The notes under the pieces: generated by a model
Databases searched by the model: none
What the model saw: the letters and a program-made list of their open reading frames with translations, nothing else
Told to the model about the DNA's origin: nothing
Position numbers and translations under genes: made by a program
In this document: in pieces, positions 47,101-57,997 of the stretch
How positions within the stretch are numbered: the first letter of the stretch is position 1
How the letters are laid out: every line of letters begins with the position of its first letter
Source of the DNA: an uncultured Prevotellaceae bacterium
Lineage (GTDB): Bacteria; Bacteroidota; Bacteroidia; Bacteroidales; Bacteroidaceae
DNA length: 64,000 nt
Direction: 5' to 3'
Assembly (NCBI GenBank): GCA_949299545.1
Contig: CASGAM010000024.1
Span: 22,480-86,479 of the forward strand

Positions 47101-47166
47101 AGACGTTGCTGTCACAAACGCCGCCCCACATAAAGCGAGCATCGCAAGTAATCTGTTTTTCACCAT
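41188..47166 (-). CDS. Giant modular surface protein with beta-sandwich modules and leucine-rich repeat block (1992 aa)
   Basis: The signal peptide is at residues 1-25. The N-terminal module GGTYYVYHVATGKFLSNGNW resembles the start of the 1069-aa protein at 2588-5797. Repeated beta-sandwich modules (each with a GxY(K/R)(I/L/F) strand and a DNF or FAG strand near the end) alternate with alanine- and glutamate-rich helical spacers. Near residues 1330-1450 a BspA/LRR_5-type block appears (LPEHLEEIGNYAFCECSSLKEITIPGNV). The C-terminus (VYMVNVEGAVYKVTVNR) is a sorting-like tail. No catalytic site was seen. An adhesion or glycan-binding role at the cell surface is inference. It is the first gene of an operon with the InlB-repeat gene and has an exact-consensus promoter. 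Confidence 0.82.
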   Translation of the reverse strand: MVKNRLLAMLALCGAAFVTATSMWAATEWDDPQMQFVTPNLVEDVSEGGGTYYVYHVATGKFLSNGNWWNNWNTEVEVKDQGQEVTLSWGQDYQLANVDPSDPEYNDAYGWRISMKNAPTNGGFHELFLHPEQKIMCVDHNMQGHILWDIVETAEGSGVYHIKIASSDKLFGEGTETTATTVWGVAEGQTGVNPLCDYTLEANLNAGVEWKFVNVAFYEAYQAKKSLKTALEEAVAAGYTAYTDAETVYMDGDATAEEVKKVTTDLKLSVSQFILASASADNPTDATFLFVNADFEDGTTGWTFWRESYMSGGDNLVVQRNGTYFKDEAGNNVPTFAERWTGTNPSNASAITQTVEDLPDGKYRFSAMVAINGVLEGDTIPEGLYLVATCLGAEQRKQIEKAVDYTMIADTIEFSVLGGVTTVGIRATTPNFNWYAFAGVKLEYLGTEGADNMLTFLQDCIDNAKAVVSRNVADSLKCSAAGMAKYEVMIAKAEEAVANTSLSNEELQAVVQELEARMDSLEADYTAYEQMPEIVTGLWDAYDSAPYAYLECMLPYEDYLYETETAINELIFNYLEKDSINVRANKILTECLRSGVQSGDIKDVTMLITNPTFDSNASGWEGGPAWGSGVAEKYNANFDVYQTLKGLPMGSYKISAQAFYRPALNDVCQQSWDPATEGSDEVTAYLYGNGGMVKLPHLYKHVYDAALSDGTPTDVALSLASDPERDGKYGLNNLKSTAEAFALGDYTTELICYVQEDGELRFGVKTLEDSGINGRWAAFDNFTITYLGAEDVTGLVYTLQNLVADAEATYLKWADSSTEEGAYIPAANVTALGEAITAATDTLSKPLTLNAYNVCSKALNDAMDNGKDAIEYIRSMEEECDTYSEEINNGVYAYYEAMPEFADFDNMIGTIYDNIDAIYDSAEAAEADMLQLDLAYTSMMRAGYDTSGASKDSPVEMTKMIKSAGFSTYDYVNQEEVSTSRGWTSTHVGGEANNNDRTYEFWNADTCDLSQILYNLPVGSYKLTYNGFYRAGGTVDAAIARRDSTESLYARVYASINDGEKTILDTVPSIFTEISEGKYHDTDIVLADSLFPDLGDMLYKSVVNTTAGAEKAFEAGKYAGELYFQKTSESDKVTIGVRKEQHVEDDWLIFDNFRLFYLGEGETNIPDEYWLNQLQQKYAEAKAWADSAVAIQLPAYVGIFDYFETVVDSVYREATTGEAQVELYKTAITVIETALGTAQAGDELAVLINKCATAVTARPDTALTAAINEALEVVAEASYNTAEIYQYAKARLQEAYDLYLAYVPEVSLTIHVNVPGTLVDEIWSHVDNLEGVVGLTLSGMMDDTDFEYIRSGLPNIKTVDLSAIDNKALPEWAFSFARNLQTCILPEHLEEIGNYAFCECSSLKEITIPGNVLRCGTDVFSYSPSLEQITCLAVCPPMIMGDEWLTSDASRIELYVPSASTEAYANAKGWEDFTNIVGVSHKTDNIVVHQDIVLNVTDTTFVHPDLSLVNMFNDYSWRTSSGALTLNGDRLELGRYQMDMDYNNEKWPGQENSFTSLVNNAEITADSVEVKLYQMAMGWSFISFPFDVKVSDIKTVNDNVSWVIRKYDGAARAACQMDDTWVDMTLDSILHAGVGYIWQSSVGDTLVDDNYPMPIDHDNAFIVPAMDNTNKNLIFANSERSVALADYPAESNNDRSWNLVGNPFPSYYDTRWMEFTAPITVWNEHERTYEAYSLTDDAYILRPGEAFFVQRPADTESISFPTEGRQTTRVAAENTVVAGANIRTLGTQRSVFNLYLTDGTRTDRTRFVINEQAKAGYDIHTDAGKFMSSDKSVAQLYTIEDGANLSINERPLGNGLIALGAYFGETGTYTLTLDTDNNADVYIVDRQTGKEVDMTNGAYTFEAEAGANVNRFMLKIGMDATCIESSVAGEVKVTTTAGRIIVEAPQNVQMAVYAVDGTMVGRKEAAGASFDVVPGVYMVNVEGAVYKVTVNR

Positions 47167-47208
47167 AAATAAAATTAGTTAATGTGTATTTATATATTTC
47201 AAACTGCA

Positions 47209-47239
47209 CAAATATACTTATTTTGACATATACATCAAA
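47209..47239 (-). promoter_or_regulatory. Bacteroidota promoter of the giant surface protein operon
   Basis: Minus strand: TTTG (47239-47236), 19 nt, TATATTTG (47216-47209). The start is near 47202, about 36 nt before the ATG. Confidence 0.7.
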
Positions 47240-47545
47240 ATAAAAGAACATAAAATAGTTCTCAATTATTTATATAGCATAATCACAAAAACAGAAATAT
47301 TCATCGAATTTACCTGATAAACAATACAATAAACAAACAAATAAATAAATAATCAAGCACTATAAATTCACAACATTTCAAATACATGTATAATATAGCG
47401 AATTATTATAATAAAATATATATTACTTAATACGATAAAACATATATCTGATTTACAGACACAATGACAAAAATTCACTATACAGGAATTTATAACAATA
47501 TGCAATAATCATATATAAACGTCCCAAAAGCATTAAACTGTCAAA

Positions 47546-47580
47546 CAAAAAGGAGACGCTTCCAAACGAAGCGTCTCCTT
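47546..47580 (-). terminator. Terminator of the rpoBC operon
   Basis: AAGGAGACGCTTC (47550-47562) pairs perfectly with GAAGCGTCTCCTT (47568-47580). On the minus strand a T-run follows (A-run 47546-47550). It lies 32 nt after the rpoC stop. Confidence 0.92.
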
Positions 47581-47612
47581 ATACATATCAAAAACTGCTT
47601 TAAATACAGAAT

Positions 47613-50600
47613 TTATTTTTCAACCTCGGAATAGTCAAGTATAGACTTACGATTTGCCATCAAGCGGTCGTAGTCTTCACGACTGCCGACAACAATCTTG
47701 CCAAACTCTCTCAAACCGGTTCCGGCAGGAATCAAATGACCACAAATGACATTCTCTTTCATTCCTTCCAAACGATCGGACTTGCCATTGATTGCCGCGT
47801 CGTTAAGCACCTTCGTGGTTTCCTGGAATGAAGCTGCTGACATGAAACTTGAAGTCTGTAATGCAGCACGCGTGATACCTTGAAGGATTTGGGTAGATGT
47901 GGCCGGAACAGCATCACGTACCTGAACCTGACGCAAATCCTTACGCTTAAGCATTGAATTCTCGTCACGGAGTTTGCGGGCTGTTACAATCATACCGGCT
48001 TGCATATTCTCTGAGTCGCCGGCATCTGTAACCACTTTCTTGCCCCAAATACGGTCGTTCTCTTCTGCAAAGTCAAGTTTGTCGACTATCTGCTGCTCAA
48101 GGAAGCGGGTGTCACCCGGCTCCTCAATCTGCACTTTACGCATCATCTGACGAACTATAACCTCGAAGTGCTTGTCGTTAATCTTCACACCCTGCAGACG
48201 ATAAACGTCCTGAATCTCATTGACAATATATTCCTGCACAGCTGTCGGGCCCTTAATAGCAAGAATGTCTGCTGGCGTGATGGCACCGTCGGACAATGGA
48301 GTTCCGGCACGGACATAATCGTTCTCCTGCACCAGAATCTGCTTTGAAAGCGGCACAAGATAAGTCTTCACCTCGCCCAATTTTGAGGTCACGGTAATTT
48401 CACGGTTACCACGTTTGAGTTTACCAAGTGTAACCTCACCATCGATTTCAGATACAATTGCCGGATTTGACGGATTGCGTGCCTCAAACAATTCCGTTAC
48501 ACGCGGCAGACCTCCGGTAATATCACCAGCCTTTCCTACCGCACGAGGAATCTTAACAAGCACATCACCAGCCTTAACAGTCTGACCGTCTTCTATGGCA
48601 AGGTGACCGCCAATCGGGAAGTTATAAGTGCGAATCAGTTCGCCATTCTCATCAAGGATATGTGCAGAAGGCACCTTGGTACGATCCTTTGACTCTGTAA
48701 TAATGATTTCACGCAGGCCGGTCGTTTCATCGGCTTCAACACGATAAGTCACGCCCTCGATAACATCTTCAAACTGAATTCTACCGAATGTCTCGGTTAC
48801 GATAACAGCATTGAACGGATCCCATTTGGCAATGAGCTGACCTTTTTCAACCTTGTCACCCTCAGAAGCATATAACGTTGAACCGTATGGCACATTCTGT
48901 GTAAACAATACGATACCAGTGTTAATGTCAATAAAGCGGACTTCGGCCAATCGTCCTACCACCATTTTGGCTGCCACACCCATTTCGTCATTAATATCGA
49001 CCGTTCTCAACTCCTCAAATTCCACTTTAGCATCATATTTTGCCTTAATAGTAGCGTTGGCAGCCGCGTTTGAAGCCACACCACCGGCATGGAACGTACG
49101 CAAAGTCAACTGGGTTCCCGGTTCACCGATAGACTGTGCAGCGATGACACCTACGGCCTCACCCTTCTGCACCATCCTGCTGGTAGCAAGGTTACGGCCG
49201 TAACATTTCATACATACACCTTTCTTGCTTTCGCAAGTCAATACTGAACGTATTTCGACACTTTCTATCGGAGAATTCTCTATTTCCTGTGCGATGTCCT
49301 CAGTGATTTCCTCGCCGGCTGCAACAATCAGTTTGCCGGTTGACGGATTGAATATATCGTGTACTGATACACGACCGAGGATACGTTCGTAAAGTGATGA
49401 TACGACCTCATCGCCATTCTTCAACGCCGTGCATACCAAACCACGTAACGTACCGCAATCCTCTTCCGTAATAATTACATCATGAGAAACATCAACCAAA
49501 CGACGCGTCAGATAACCGGCATCGGCTGTTTTCAATGCAGTGTCGGCCAAACCTTTACGGGCACCGTGTGTAGAAATGAAATACTCCAACACGCTCATAC
49601 CCTCCTTAAAGTTAGAGAGAATCGGGTTTTCAATGATCTGTGCCGTTTCAGCACCGGCTTTCTGCGGTTTGGCCATCAAACCACGCATACCGGACAACTG
49701 GCTGATCTGTCCTGCAGAACCACGGGCACCGGAATCCAGCATCATGTACACTGCATTGAATCCCTGATCAGCCTCTTTCATTGTCTTCATCAGAACCTTT
49801 GAAAGGTCGTTGTTAACATGCGTCCACGTATCGATTACCTGGTTATAACGTTCATTATCCGTAATGAAACCCATACCATAATCATTGGTAATACGTTCCA
49901 CTTCTTCATTACCGCGACGTACCAATTCTTCTTTCTCTTCAGGTATAATGATATCTCCGAGGTTGAACGAAAGTCCACCGTCATACGCCATCTTATAACC
50001 TAAGTTCTTGATACCGTCAAGGAATTCACAAGCACGCGCAACACCAACGGTTTTGATAACGTCGCTGATAATGCCACGCAAGGTCTTCTTTGAAATGATA
50101 TCATTGAAGTACCCCACTTCTTCCGGTATGATTTCATTGACAATCACACGGCCTACAGATGTCTCGACCATCTTCTTAACCAGTTGCCCGTTCTCATCCA
50201 GATCGGTAACTATCACTTTCACAGGCGCATGAATATCAACACGTTTCTCGTTATATGCAATAATAGCTTCTTCAGGACCGTAGAACGTCAGTCCCTCGCC
50301 CAATGAACCAGGACGCATTTTGGTGACGTAATAAAGTCCCAACACCATATCCTGTGAAGGAACAGTAATAGGTGCGCCATTCGCCGGATTCAAAATATTA
50401 TGCGATTGCAACATTAAAATTTGTGCTTCCAATATAGCCTCGTTGCTCAATGGCAAATGCACAGCCATTTGGTCGCCATCGAAGTCGGCGTTGAACGCCG
50501 TACAAGCCAACGGATGTAACTGGATGGCTTTTCCTTCAATCATCTTAGGCTGGAATGCCTGAATACCGAGTCGGTGCAATGTCGGCGCACGGTTGAGCAA

Positions 50601-51899
50601 TACGGGATGCCCCTTCATTACATACTCCAAAATATCCCATATAATAGGATCTTTTCGGTCGACTATCTTCTTAGCGGACTTGACCGTCTTCACAATACCA
50701 CGCTCAATAAGTTTGCGGATAATAAACGGCTTGTACAATTCTGCCGCCATCAATTTAGGCAAACCGCATTCACCCATCTTCAACTCGGGGCCTACCACGA
50801 TAACTGAACGGGCAGAATAATCGACACGTTTACCCAAAAGATTCTGACGGAAACGTCCCTGCTTTCCTTTCAAAGAATCAGAAAGTGACTTCAACGGACG
50901 ATTTGAATCCGTCTTAACGGCACTCGACTTGCGTGAGTTATCAAACAGGCTGTCGACAGCTTCCTGCAACATACGTTTTTCGTTACGCAAAATCACCTCA
51001 GGCGCTTTAATCTCAATCAAACGTTTCAAACGGTTGTTACGGATGATAACTCTTCGATAAAGGTCATTCAAATCTGAAGTTGCAAAACGGCCACCATCGA
51101 GCGGTACCAAAGGACGAAGTTCAGGCGGAATCACCGGCAAGACTTTCATAATCATCCACTCCGGCTTGTTACGGCCGCGGCTTGCTCGGAAAGATTCAAC
51201 GACCTGAAGACGTTTTAAGGCCTCTGTCTTACGCTGCTGGGCAGAATCTGCATTTGCACGGTCGCGCAATTCATAAGATAATTTATCAAGGTCGAGACGC
51301 ACCAACAAGTCATAGATAGCTTCCGCTCCCATCTTTGCGATGAACTTATTGGGATCTGTATCTTCCAAATACTGATTCTCCTTTGGAAGCTGCTCAAGAC
51401 GGTCAAGATACTCATCCTCTGTTAACAAATCAAGTTCTGCCAATCCATCCTCAGCAAAAATACCAGGTTGAATCACAATATAACGTTCGTAATAAATAAC
51501 TGCATCCAGTTTCTTGGTAGGCAGGCCTAAAAGATACCCGATCTTATTAGGCAAAGAACGAAAATACCAAATATGCGCCACCGGCACAACCAACTGGATA
51601 TGTCCAGAACGCTCACGGCGAACTTTCTTCTCGGTTACTTCGACACCACAACGGTCACAAACTATACCTTTATAACGAATACGCTTATATTTTCCGCAAT
51701 GACATTCATAATCTTTTGTCGGACCAAAAATGCGTTCGCAGAACAAACCATCGCGCTCCGGTTTGTAAGTACGATAGTTGATTGTTTCAGGCTTTAACAC
51801 CTCACCATACGAGTTATCACGGATCTCTTCTGGAGAAGCCAAACCGATGGTAATCTTCGTAAAGTTACTCTTTATTTTAGATTCTTTTCTAAAAGCCAT
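47613..51899 (-). CDS. rpoC: RNA polymerase subunit beta'
   Basis: The catalytic subunit carries the active-site Mg motif [12 protein letters not shown] and the N-terminal zinc site [20 protein letters not shown]. The trigger-loop region [12 protein letters not shown] is present. At 1428 aa it has the length usual in Bacteroidota. It lies 26 nt downstream of rpoB and ends in a strong terminator. It is the last gene of the long ribosomal/RNA polymerase block. Confidence 0.98.
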   Translation of the reverse strand: MAFRKESKIKSNFTKITIGLASPEEIRDNSYGEVLKPETINYRTYKPERDGLFCERIFGPTKDYECHCGKYKRIRYKGIVCDRCGVEVTEKKVRRERSGHIQLVVPVAHIWYFRSLPNKIGYLLGLPTKKLDAVIYYERYIVIQPGIFAEDGLAELDLLTEDEYLDRLEQLPKENQYLEDTDPNKFIAKMGAEAIYDLLVRLDLDKLSYELRDRANADSAQQRKTEALKRLQVVESFRASRGRNKPEWMIMKVLPVIPPELRPLVPLDGGRFATSDLNDLYRRVIIRNNRLKRLIEIKAPEVILRNEKRMLQEAVDSLFDNSRKSSAVKTDSNRPLKSLSDSLKGKQGRFRQNLLGKRVDYSARSVIVVGPELKMGECGLPKLMAAELYKPFIIRKLIERGIVKTVKSAKKIVDRKDPIIWDILEYVMKGHPVLLNRAPTLHRLGIQAFQPKMIEGKAIQLHPLACTAFNADFDGDQMAVHLPLSNEAILEAQILMLQSHNILNPANGAPITVPSQDMVLGLYYVTKMRPGSLGEGLTFYGPEEAIIAYNEKRVDIHAPVKVIVTDLDENGQLVKKMVETSVGRVIVNEIIPEEVGYFNDIISKKTLRGIISDVIKTVGVARACEFLDGIKNLGYKMAYDGGLSFNLGDIIIPEEKEELVRRGNEEVERITNDYGMGFITDNERYNQVIDTWTHVNNDLSKVLMKTMKEADQGFNAVYMMLDSGARGSAGQISQLSGMRGLMAKPQKAGAETAQIIENPILSNFKEGMSVLEYFISTHGARKGLADTALKTADAGYLTRRLVDVSHDVIITEEDCGTLRGLVCTALKNGDEVVSSLYERILGRVSVHDIFNPSTGKLIVAAGEEITEDIAQEIENSPIESVEIRSVLTCESKKGVCMKCYGRNLATSRMVQKGEAVGVIAAQSIGEPGTQLTLRTFHAGGVASNAAANATIKAKYDAKVEFEELRTVDINDEMGVAAKMVVGRLAEVRFIDINTGIVLFTQNVPYGSTLYASEGDKVEKGQLIAKWDPFNAVIVTETFGRIQFEDVIEGVTYRVEADETTGLREIIITESKDRTKVPSAHILDENGELIRTYNFPIGGHLAIEDGQTVKAGDVLVKIPRAVGKAGDITGGLPRVTELFEARNPSNPAIVSEIDGEVTLGKLKRGNREITVTSKLGEVKTYLVPLSKQILVQENDYVRAGTPLSDGAITPADILAIKGPTAVQEYIVNEIQDVYRLQGVKINDKHFEVIVRQMMRKVQIEEPGDTRFLEQQIVDKLDFAEENDRIWGKKVVTDAGDSENMQAGMIVTARKLRDENSMLKRKDLRQVQVRDAVPATSTQILQGITRAALQTSSFMSAASFQETTKVLNDAAINGKSDRLEGMKENVICGHLIPAGTGLREFGKIVVGSREDYDRLMANRKSILDYSEVEK

Positions 51900-51925
51900 T
51901 TGTATATTATTTAAAGAGTTGTTTA

Positions 51926-54900
51926 TTAATCAAGTGTTACGCTCAATCCCAGTCCTCTCAACTCATGCAACAAAACATTGAGAGATTCCGGAATACCCGG
52001 CGCCGGCATAGGTTCGCCCTTGACAATAGCTTCGTATGCCTTTGAACGACCAACGACGTCATCGGACTTGATAGTAAGAATCTCTTGCAGCACATGTGAA
52101 GCTCCAAATGCCTCAATAGCCCAAACCTCCATTTCTCCGAAACGCTGTCCTCCAAACTGGGCCTTACCGCCCAACGGTTGCTGCGTAATCAAAGAATACG
52201 GTCCGATGGAACGTGCGTGCATCTTATCTTCAACCATATGACCAAGTTTCAACATATAAGCGATTCCAACAGTCGCCAACTGGTCGAACTTTTCACCGGT
52301 AGCACCATCATATAACTGTGTTGAGCAATAGCGCGGTAATCCAGCTTTATCCGTCCATTCGCACAAATCCTCCAAAGAAGCACCATCGAAAATAGGAGTA
52401 GCAAACTTCACACCCAACTGTTTTCCGGCTGCCCCAAGAACCGTCTCAAATATCTGTCCGATATTCATACGTGAAGGCACACCAAGCGGATTCAAAACAA
52501 TATCGACCGGCGTACCATCTGCCAAGAACGGCATGTCTTCTTGACGGACTATCTTTGAAACAATACCTTTGTTTCCATGACGCCCGGCCATTTTGTCACC
52601 GACTCCAATCTTACGCTTCTTAGCAATATAAACCTTTGCCATTTGGATTATACCTGAAGGTAACTCGTCACCAATAGTAATAGCAAACTTCTTACGTTTT
52701 AATTCGGCATCAAGCAACTTATACTTCTTCAAGAAGTTAATGATAAGCTGTGAAATCAAACTGTTCGTATGTTCATCGCTTGTCCATCCACAAAGCTGTA
52801 CCGTCGTAAAATCAAGGTTTTCAAGAACAGAAGCTGTAAACTTTCCTCCTTTGGCTATGATATCGCTACCCATATAGTCCTTAACACCTTGTGATTGTTT
52901 ACCTTTGGTCAACTCAAGAAGTTTATCTATAAGAATAGCTTTCAGGTCACTAACCTTACTGTTAAACTCTTCATCAATCTTCGGAAGGATTTGTTTGTCA
53001 GCAGCCTTTGCAGCACGAGTCTTAATCGCACGAGAGAATAACTTCTTATCGATAACAACACCACTTAATGAAGGAGAGGCTTTCAAAGACGCATCCTTGA
53101 CATCACCAGCCTTATCACCAAAGATGGCACGAAGAAGTTTCTCTTCGGGCGAAGGATCACTCTCTCCTTTCGGAGTAATCTTACCGATCATTATATCACC
53201 CGGCAGGATACGTGCACCGACGCGAACAATACCATTCTCATCCAAATCTTTTGTGGCTTCTTCGCTGACATTCGGTATATCTGAAGTCAATTCTTCCATA
53301 CCTCGCTTCGTCTCACGAACTTCCAAAGAAAATTCTTCAACATGTACGGAAGTCAAAAGATCTTCACGCACAACTCGTTCATTTAAGACAATCGCATCCT
53401 CGTAGTTATAACCTTTCCAAGGCATATAAGCAACAAGAAGGTTCTTACCCAGTGCCAATTCACCGTTTTGAGTTGAATATCCTTCGGTTAAAATATCACC
53501 AGCCTTAACGCGCTGTCCTTTATCGCATATTGGACGAAGGTCGATAGTCATGTTCTGGTTAGTACGACGGAACTTCGGTATACGGTATTCTTTAAGAGCC
53601 GGCTCAAAACTTACAAACTCTTCCTCTTCTGTACGGTCATACAAGATTCTTATTGTCGTTGCATCCACGTACTCAATAACGCCATCACCTTCCGCAGTAA
53701 TCATGGTACGTGAATCTTCACACACCTGTTTTTCAATACCCGTACCGACAATCGGTGCCTCGCTGCGCAACAACGGAACGGCCTGCCGCATCATGTTTGA
53801 ACCCATCAATGCACGGTGCGCATCATCATGCTCAAGGAAGGGAATCAACGAAGCCGCAATAGAAGCGATCTGCTGCGGCGCAACATCCATAAGATTCACT
53901 TCAGAAGGAGGCACAACAGGATAATCATCATCCTGACGACATTTAACCTTTGCACGGATAAACGTACCATCGTCATTTAAAGGAGCATTACCTTGACCGA
54001 TAATCTTGCCTTCCTCTTCTTCCGCCGTCAGGAATTCAATACCTGTCTCAAGAGAAAGATCTACTACTCCATTGTTAACTTTTCTATATGGTGTTTCAAT
54101 AAAACCGAGGTCATTGATCTTCGCATATACACACAAGGAAGAAATCAAACCAATATTCGGTCCTTCAGGAGATTCAATAGGACACAGACGTCCATAATGA
54201 GTATAATGCACGTCACGCACCTCAAAACCTGCTCTTTCACGAGAAAGACCACCAGGACCTAAAGCTGACAAACGACGCTTATTCGTTACTTCTGCCAACG
54301 GATTAGTCTGATCCATGAACTGTGACAACGCATTAGTTCCAAAGAAAGAATTGATCACAGATGATATGGTCTTTGCATTAATCAGATCTGTCGGAGTAAA
54401 TACTTCGTTATCACGTACATTCATACGTTCACGAATCGTCCTACTCATACGTGCAAGTCCGATAGCAAACTGGTTACTCAACTGCTCACCTACTGTACGC
54501 ACACGACGATTACTCAAATGGTCAATATCATCAACCGTAGCCTTTGAGTTAATCAACTCTATCAAATATTTGATAATCTCAATAATATCCTCACGCGTCA
54601 GCACCCTGACATCCATGTCCGTTGAAAGATTCAATTTACGGTTGATTCTGTAACGGCCTACTTCACCCAAGTCATAACGTTTTTCAGAGAAAAACAAATT
54701 ATTGATAACCTCACGCGCGCTTGCATCATCAGCCGGATCTGCATTTCGTAATTGACGATAGATATACAAGACGGCTTCTTTCTCAGAGTTACTTGGGTCT
54801 TTCTGTAATGTATTGAATATAATTGAATAATCAGATGTGTTTACGTCCTGTTTGTGAATCAACACCGTACTTACTCCACTGTTCAGTATCTCATCGATAT

Positions 54901-55741
54901 TTGACTCATCCAACACGGTCTCACGATCAAGAATTACCTCATTACGCTCAATAGAAACAACCTCACCCGTATCTTCATCAACAAAATCCTCTACCCAGCT
55001 TTTGAGTACCCTGGCCGCTAATTTCTGGCCAATCATTTTCTTTAAGCCTGTTTTGGTAACTTTGACCTCTTCTGCTAGATTAAATATCTCAAGAATGTCC
55101 TTATCATTTTCAAACCCGAAAGCTCTTAATAAAGTAGTTACAGGTAACTTTTTCTTTCGGTCGATATAAGCGTACATCACGTTGTTGATGTCCGTCGCGA
55201 ACTCAATCCATGAACCTTTAAAGGGAATAATACGCGCGGAATACAACTGTGTACCATTCGCATGAATACTAGAACCAAAGAACACGCCCGGCGAACGATG
55301 TAACTGTGAAACTACGACACGTTCTGCACCATTGATAATAAACGTGCCACTATCAGTCATATAAGGTATTGGACCTAAGAAGACGTCTTGTATGACCGTA
55401 TCAAAATCTTCGTGATCCGGATCTGTACAATACAATTTCAATTTTGCTTTCAAAGGAACACTATATGTAAGCCCCCGCTCTAAACATTCCTCAACAGTAT
55501 AGCGCGGCGGATCAATATAATAATCCAAAAACTCCAGAACAAAATTGTTACGCGTGTCAGCTATAGGGAAATTTTCTGAGAAGACCTTATATAAGCCGTC
55601 ATTTTTTCGCAATTCTGGCGGTGTATCCAGTTGCAAGAAATCTTTAAAGGATTTCAGTTGCACCTCAAGAAAATCCGGATATGGCATCGGATTCTTGACT
55701 GATGCAAAATTCACTCTTTGGTTTACAAGATTAAAGGACAT
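51926..55741 (-). CDS. rpoB: RNA polymerase subunit beta
   Basis: At 1271 aa it is full length. Recognisable segments include [13 protein letters not shown], the rifampicin-region [33 protein letters not shown] and the C-terminal [23 protein letters not shown] conserved-looking hairpin lies between rplL and rpoB and could set the ratio of ribosomal protein to polymerase transcripts. Confidence 0.98.
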   Translation of the reverse strand: MSFNLVNQRVNFASVKNPMPYPDFLEVQLKSFKDFLQLDTPPELRKNDGLYKVFSENFPIADTRNNFVLEFLDYYIDPPRYTVEECLERGLTYSVPLKAKLKLYCTDPDHEDFDTVIQDVFLGPIPYMTDSGTFIINGAERVVVSQLHRSPGVFFGSSIHANGTQLYSARIIPFKGSWIEFATDINNVMYAYIDRKKKLPVTTLLRAFGFENDKDILEIFNLAEEVKVTKTGLKKMIGQKLAARVLKSWVEDFVDEDTGEVVSIERNEVILDRETVLDESNIDEILNSGVSTVLIHKQDVNTSDYSIIFNTLQKDPSNSEKEAVLYIYRQLRNADPADDASAREVINNLFFSEKRYDLGEVGRYRINRKLNLSTDMDVRVLTREDIIEIIKYLIELINSKATVDDIDHLSNRRVRTVGEQLSNQFAIGLARMSRTIRERMNVRDNEVFTPTDLINAKTISSVINSFFGTNALSQFMDQTNPLAEVTNKRRLSALGPGGLSRERAGFEVRDVHYTHYGRLCPIESPEGPNIGLISSLCVYAKINDLGFIETPYRKVNNGVVDLSLETGIEFLTAEEEEGKIIGQGNAPLNDDGTFIRAKVKCRQDDDYPVVPPSEVNLMDVAPQQIASIAASLIPFLEHDDAHRALMGSNMMRQAVPLLRSEAPIVGTGIEKQVCEDSRTMITAEGDGVIEYVDATTIRILYDRTEEEEFVSFEPALKEYRIPKFRRTNQNMTIDLRPICDKGQRVKAGDILTEGYSTQNGELALGKNLLVAYMPWKGYNYEDAIVLNERVVREDLLTSVHVEEFSLEVRETKRGMEELTSDIPNVSEEATKDLDENGIVRVGARILPGDIMIGKITPKGESDPSPEEKLLRAIFGDKAGDVKDASLKASPSLSGVVIDKKLFSRAIKTRAAKAADKQILPKIDEEFNSKVSDLKAILIDKLLELTKGKQSQGVKDYMGSDIIAKGGKFTASVLENLDFTTVQLCGWTSDEHTNSLISQLIINFLKKYKLLDAELKRKKFAITIGDELPSGIIQMAKVYIAKKRKIGVGDKMAGRHGNKGIVSKIVRQEDMPFLADGTPVDIVLNPLGVPSRMNIGQIFETVLGAAGKQLGVKFATPIFDGASLEDLCEWTDKAGLPRYCSTQLYDGATGEKFDQLATVGIAYMLKLGHMVEDKMHARSIGPYSLITQQPLGGKAQFGGQRFGEMEVWAIEAFGASHVLQEILTIKSDDVVGRSKAYEAIVKGEPMPAPGIPESLNVLLHELRGLGLSVTLD

Positions 55742-55785
55742 CAGTACTTTGATTAATTAGACCTTATTTATATATAGACACAAAA

Positions 55786-55820
55786 GGGTAAAGAAACCTC
55801 TACCAGAGGATTCTTTACCC
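55786..55820 (-). terminator. Attenuator-like hairpin between rplL and rpoB
   Basis: GGGTAAAGAA (55786-55795) pairs perfectly with TTCTTTACCC (55811-55820), with an inner CCTC/GAGG stem. On the minus strand TTTTG follows. It lies 20 nt after the rplL stop and 45 nt before rpoB. It is a plausible partial terminator, like the rplL-rpoB attenuator known in E. coli. Confidence 0.65.
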
Positions 55821-55840
55821 CAACTCCTTTATAAAGGGAA

Positions 55841-56218
55841 TTACTTCAGTTCAATTTCAGCACCTGCTTCTTCGAGAGTCTTCTTCAAAGCCTCTGCGTC
55901 AGCCTTTGGCATACCTTCTTTCAGTACGCTAGGAGCACCGTCAACCATGTCTTTTGCTTCTTTCAAGCCAAGACCGCAAGCTTCCTTAACAGCCTTTACA
56001 ACTGCCAACTTAGCTGCACCTGCACTCTTCAATACTACATCAAAAGAATCCTTAACTTCTGCAGCAGCCTCAGCGCCAGCAGCAGGACCAGCAGCAACAG
56101 CAACAGCTGCAGCAGCAGGCTCGATTCCGTACTCATCCTTAAGGATAGTTGCCAATTCATTAACTTCTTTTACTGTCAAATTTACCAATTCTTCAGCAAT
56201 AGCTTTCAAATCTGCCAT
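55841..56218 (-). CDS. rplL: 50S ribosomal protein L7/L12
   Basis: It forms the ribosomal stalk that recruits translation factors. The N-terminal dimerisation helix ([20 protein letters not shown]), an Ala-rich hinge and the C-terminal [19 protein letters not shown] helix-turn fit the family. 125 aa. It lies 37 nt downstream of rplJ. Confidence 0.97.
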   Translation of the reverse strand: MADLKAIAEELVNLTVKEVNELATILKDEYGIEPAAAAVAVAAGPAAGAEAAAEVKDSFDVVLKSAGAAKLAVVKAVKEACGLGLKEAKDMVDGAPSVLKEGMPKADAEALKKTLEEAGAEIELK

Positions 56219-56255
56219 TTTTATTCTATTTTTTATTTGTTAAATACTAAATTAA

Positions 56256-56774
56256 TTACTCGGGACGCTCGCCCAAAGTTTTCAGGACACCATGAATGGT
56301 ATTTCCTCCTGATTGAAGAGCAGAAAGTACATTCTTCGCCGGAGACTGCAACAACGCAACGATTTCAGCGATAACTTCATTCTTACTCTTAATTGCCGTA
56401 AGCGCTTCCAACTGTTCAGCACCTACATATATGCTCTCCTCAGCGTAAGCAGCCTTCAAAGTCGGCTTACCATCTTTTACATAGCTCTTTAACAACTTTG
56501 CAGGTGCATTAGCCGTATTACAGAACATTACAGCCGTAGTGCCTTTCAAGCTGCCATACAAAGGAGCGAAATCAACTTCCGCATTTTCCATGGCTTTGTG
56601 AAGCAATGAATTCTTCACAACAACCATCTTAATATCTGACTGGAAGCATTTTCTACGCAAAGCACTGGTTACACCGGCATCCAAGCCCGTTACATCCACC
56701 AAGTAGAAATGCGCGTACTCCTTTATCGTCTCACCAAGTTGAACAATAATATTACCTTTATCTTCCTTTCTCAT
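56256..56774 (-). CDS. rplJ: 50S ribosomal protein L10
   Basis: It is the base of the L7/L12 stalk. Motifs include YLVDVTGLDAGVTSALRRKC and VVKNSLLHKAM. The C-terminal helix (EVIAEIVALLQSPAKNVLSAL) binds L12 dimers. 172 aa. It lies 14 nt downstream of rplA. Confidence 0.96.
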   Translation of the reverse strand: MRKEDKGNIIVQLGETIKEYAHFYLVDVTGLDAGVTSALRRKCFQSDIKMVVVKNSLLHKAMENAEVDFAPLYGSLKGTTAVMFCNTANAPAKLLKSYVKDGKPTLKAAYAEESIYVGAEQLEALTAIKSKNEVIAEIVALLQSPAKNVLSALQSGGNTIHGVLKTLGERPE

Positions 56775-56788
56775 GATTCAATTATTTT

Positions 56789-57487
56789 TTAGATTTCATC
56801 AATAGCCTTCGGGTCAATCTTGATTCCAAGGCTCATTGTACTTGAAAGATAAATGCTCTTAATGTAAGTACCCTTTGCAGCAGAAGGTTTCAACTTGTTG
56901 ATAGTTGCGATAAACTCTCTAGCATTCTCCGCAATTTGCGCAGCTGTGAAAGAAACTTTACCGATAGAGGTATGTACAATACCTGATTTGTCAACCTTAA
57001 AGTCGATCTTACCTTGCTTAACTTCTCTAACGGCCTTTGCAACATCCATTGTCACAGTACCGCTTTTGGGGTTCGGCATCAATCCACGAGGACCGAGTAC
57101 ACGACCAAGGGCACCAATCTTACCCATTATGGAAGGCATTGTAATAATGACATCAATATCTGTCCACCCTCCTTTTATTTTCTCGATGTATTCATCAAGA
57201 CCTACATAGTCAGCGCCTGCTTCCTTAGCAGCAGCTTCAGCATCTGGCGTACATAAGCACAAAACACGCGTAACTTTTCCAGTTCCATTTGGAAGAGATA
57301 CAACACCTCTTACCATTTGGTTTGCCTTACGTGGATCTACGCCCAAACGTACATCAATATCGACAGAAGCATCAAACTTTGTAGTTGTTATGTCTTTAAC
57401 CAACTGTGATGCCTCTTTCAAAGAGTATGCTTTCCCTGCTTCAATCTTGTCAGCGACCAACTTCTGATTTTTTGTCAGTTTACTCAT
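56789..57487 (-). CDS. rplA: 50S ribosomal protein L1
   Basis: At 232 aa it fits the family, with [21 protein letters not shown], the signature [15 protein letters not shown], and [18 protein letters not shown]. In many bacteria it represses the operon translationally. It lies 22 nt downstream of rplK. Confidence 0.97.
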   Translation of the reverse strand: MSKLTKNQKLVADKIEAGKAYSLKEASQLVKDITTTKFDASVDIDVRLGVDPRKANQMVRGVVSLPNGTGKVTRVLCLCTPDAEAAAKEAGADYVGLDEYIEKIKGGWTDIDVIITMPSIMGKIGALGRVLGPRGLMPNPKSGTVTMDVAKAVREVKQGKIDFKVDKSGIVHTSIGKVSFTAAQIAENAREFIATINKLKPSAAKGTYIKSIYLSSTMSLGIKIDPKAIDEI

Positions 57488-57509
57488 TTTAATTGAAGAT
57501 TTTAATTAA

Positions 57510-57947
57510 TTAACCCGGGAAGTCTCCTTTTACAGTGATACCCATACTTCTTGCTGTACCTGCAACCAACTTCATTGCTGCCTCAATCGTAAAGCAATTC
57601 AAATCAGGCATTTTGTCCTGAGCTATTGTTCTCACCTGTTCCCAAGTAATCTCAGCGACCTTTTTACGGTTAGGCTCAGCAGAACCACCTTTTACTTTTG
57701 CAGCCTCCATCAACTGTATCGCAACAGGAGGAGTCTTCACAACAAAGTCATAAGACTTGTCTGTGTAATAGGTAATCACTACCGGTAACACTTTACCTGC
57801 CTTGTCCTGTGTTCTGGCGTTGAATGCTTTACAGAAATCCATTATGTTGATACCCTTTGAACCCAAAGCAGGACCTACCGGGGGTGATGGATTTGCAGCG
57901 CCTCCTTTAATCTGTAGTTTGATTAATCCAGCAACTTCTTTAGCCAT
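57510..57947 (-). CDS. rplK: 50S ribosomal protein L11
   Basis: It starts [20 protein letters not shown] and continues [22 protein letters not shown], the L11 signature. It supports GTPase-associated centre function and RelA sensing in bacteria. 145 aa. It lies 50 nt downstream of nusG. Confidence 0.97.
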   Translation of the reverse strand: MAKEVAGLIKLQIKGGAANPSPPVGPALGSKGINIMDFCKAFNARTQDKAGKVLPVVITYYTDKSYDFVVKTPPVAIQLMEAAKVKGGSAEPNRKKVAEITWEQVRTIAQDKMPDLNCFTIEAAMKLVAGTARSMGITVKGDFPG

Positions 57948-57997
57948 TTCTTTATTTTTTTAATTGATTATAAAGAACAACACACGTAACATTTGCG

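Larger units (their letters stand above)
47167..47612. other. 446-bp AT-rich gap downstream of rpoC
   Basis: Roughly 47221-47540 is far more AT-rich than its surroundings and contains short A/T-rich runs without an open frame or clear structure. The promoter above and the rpoC terminator flank it. Confidence 0.6.
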
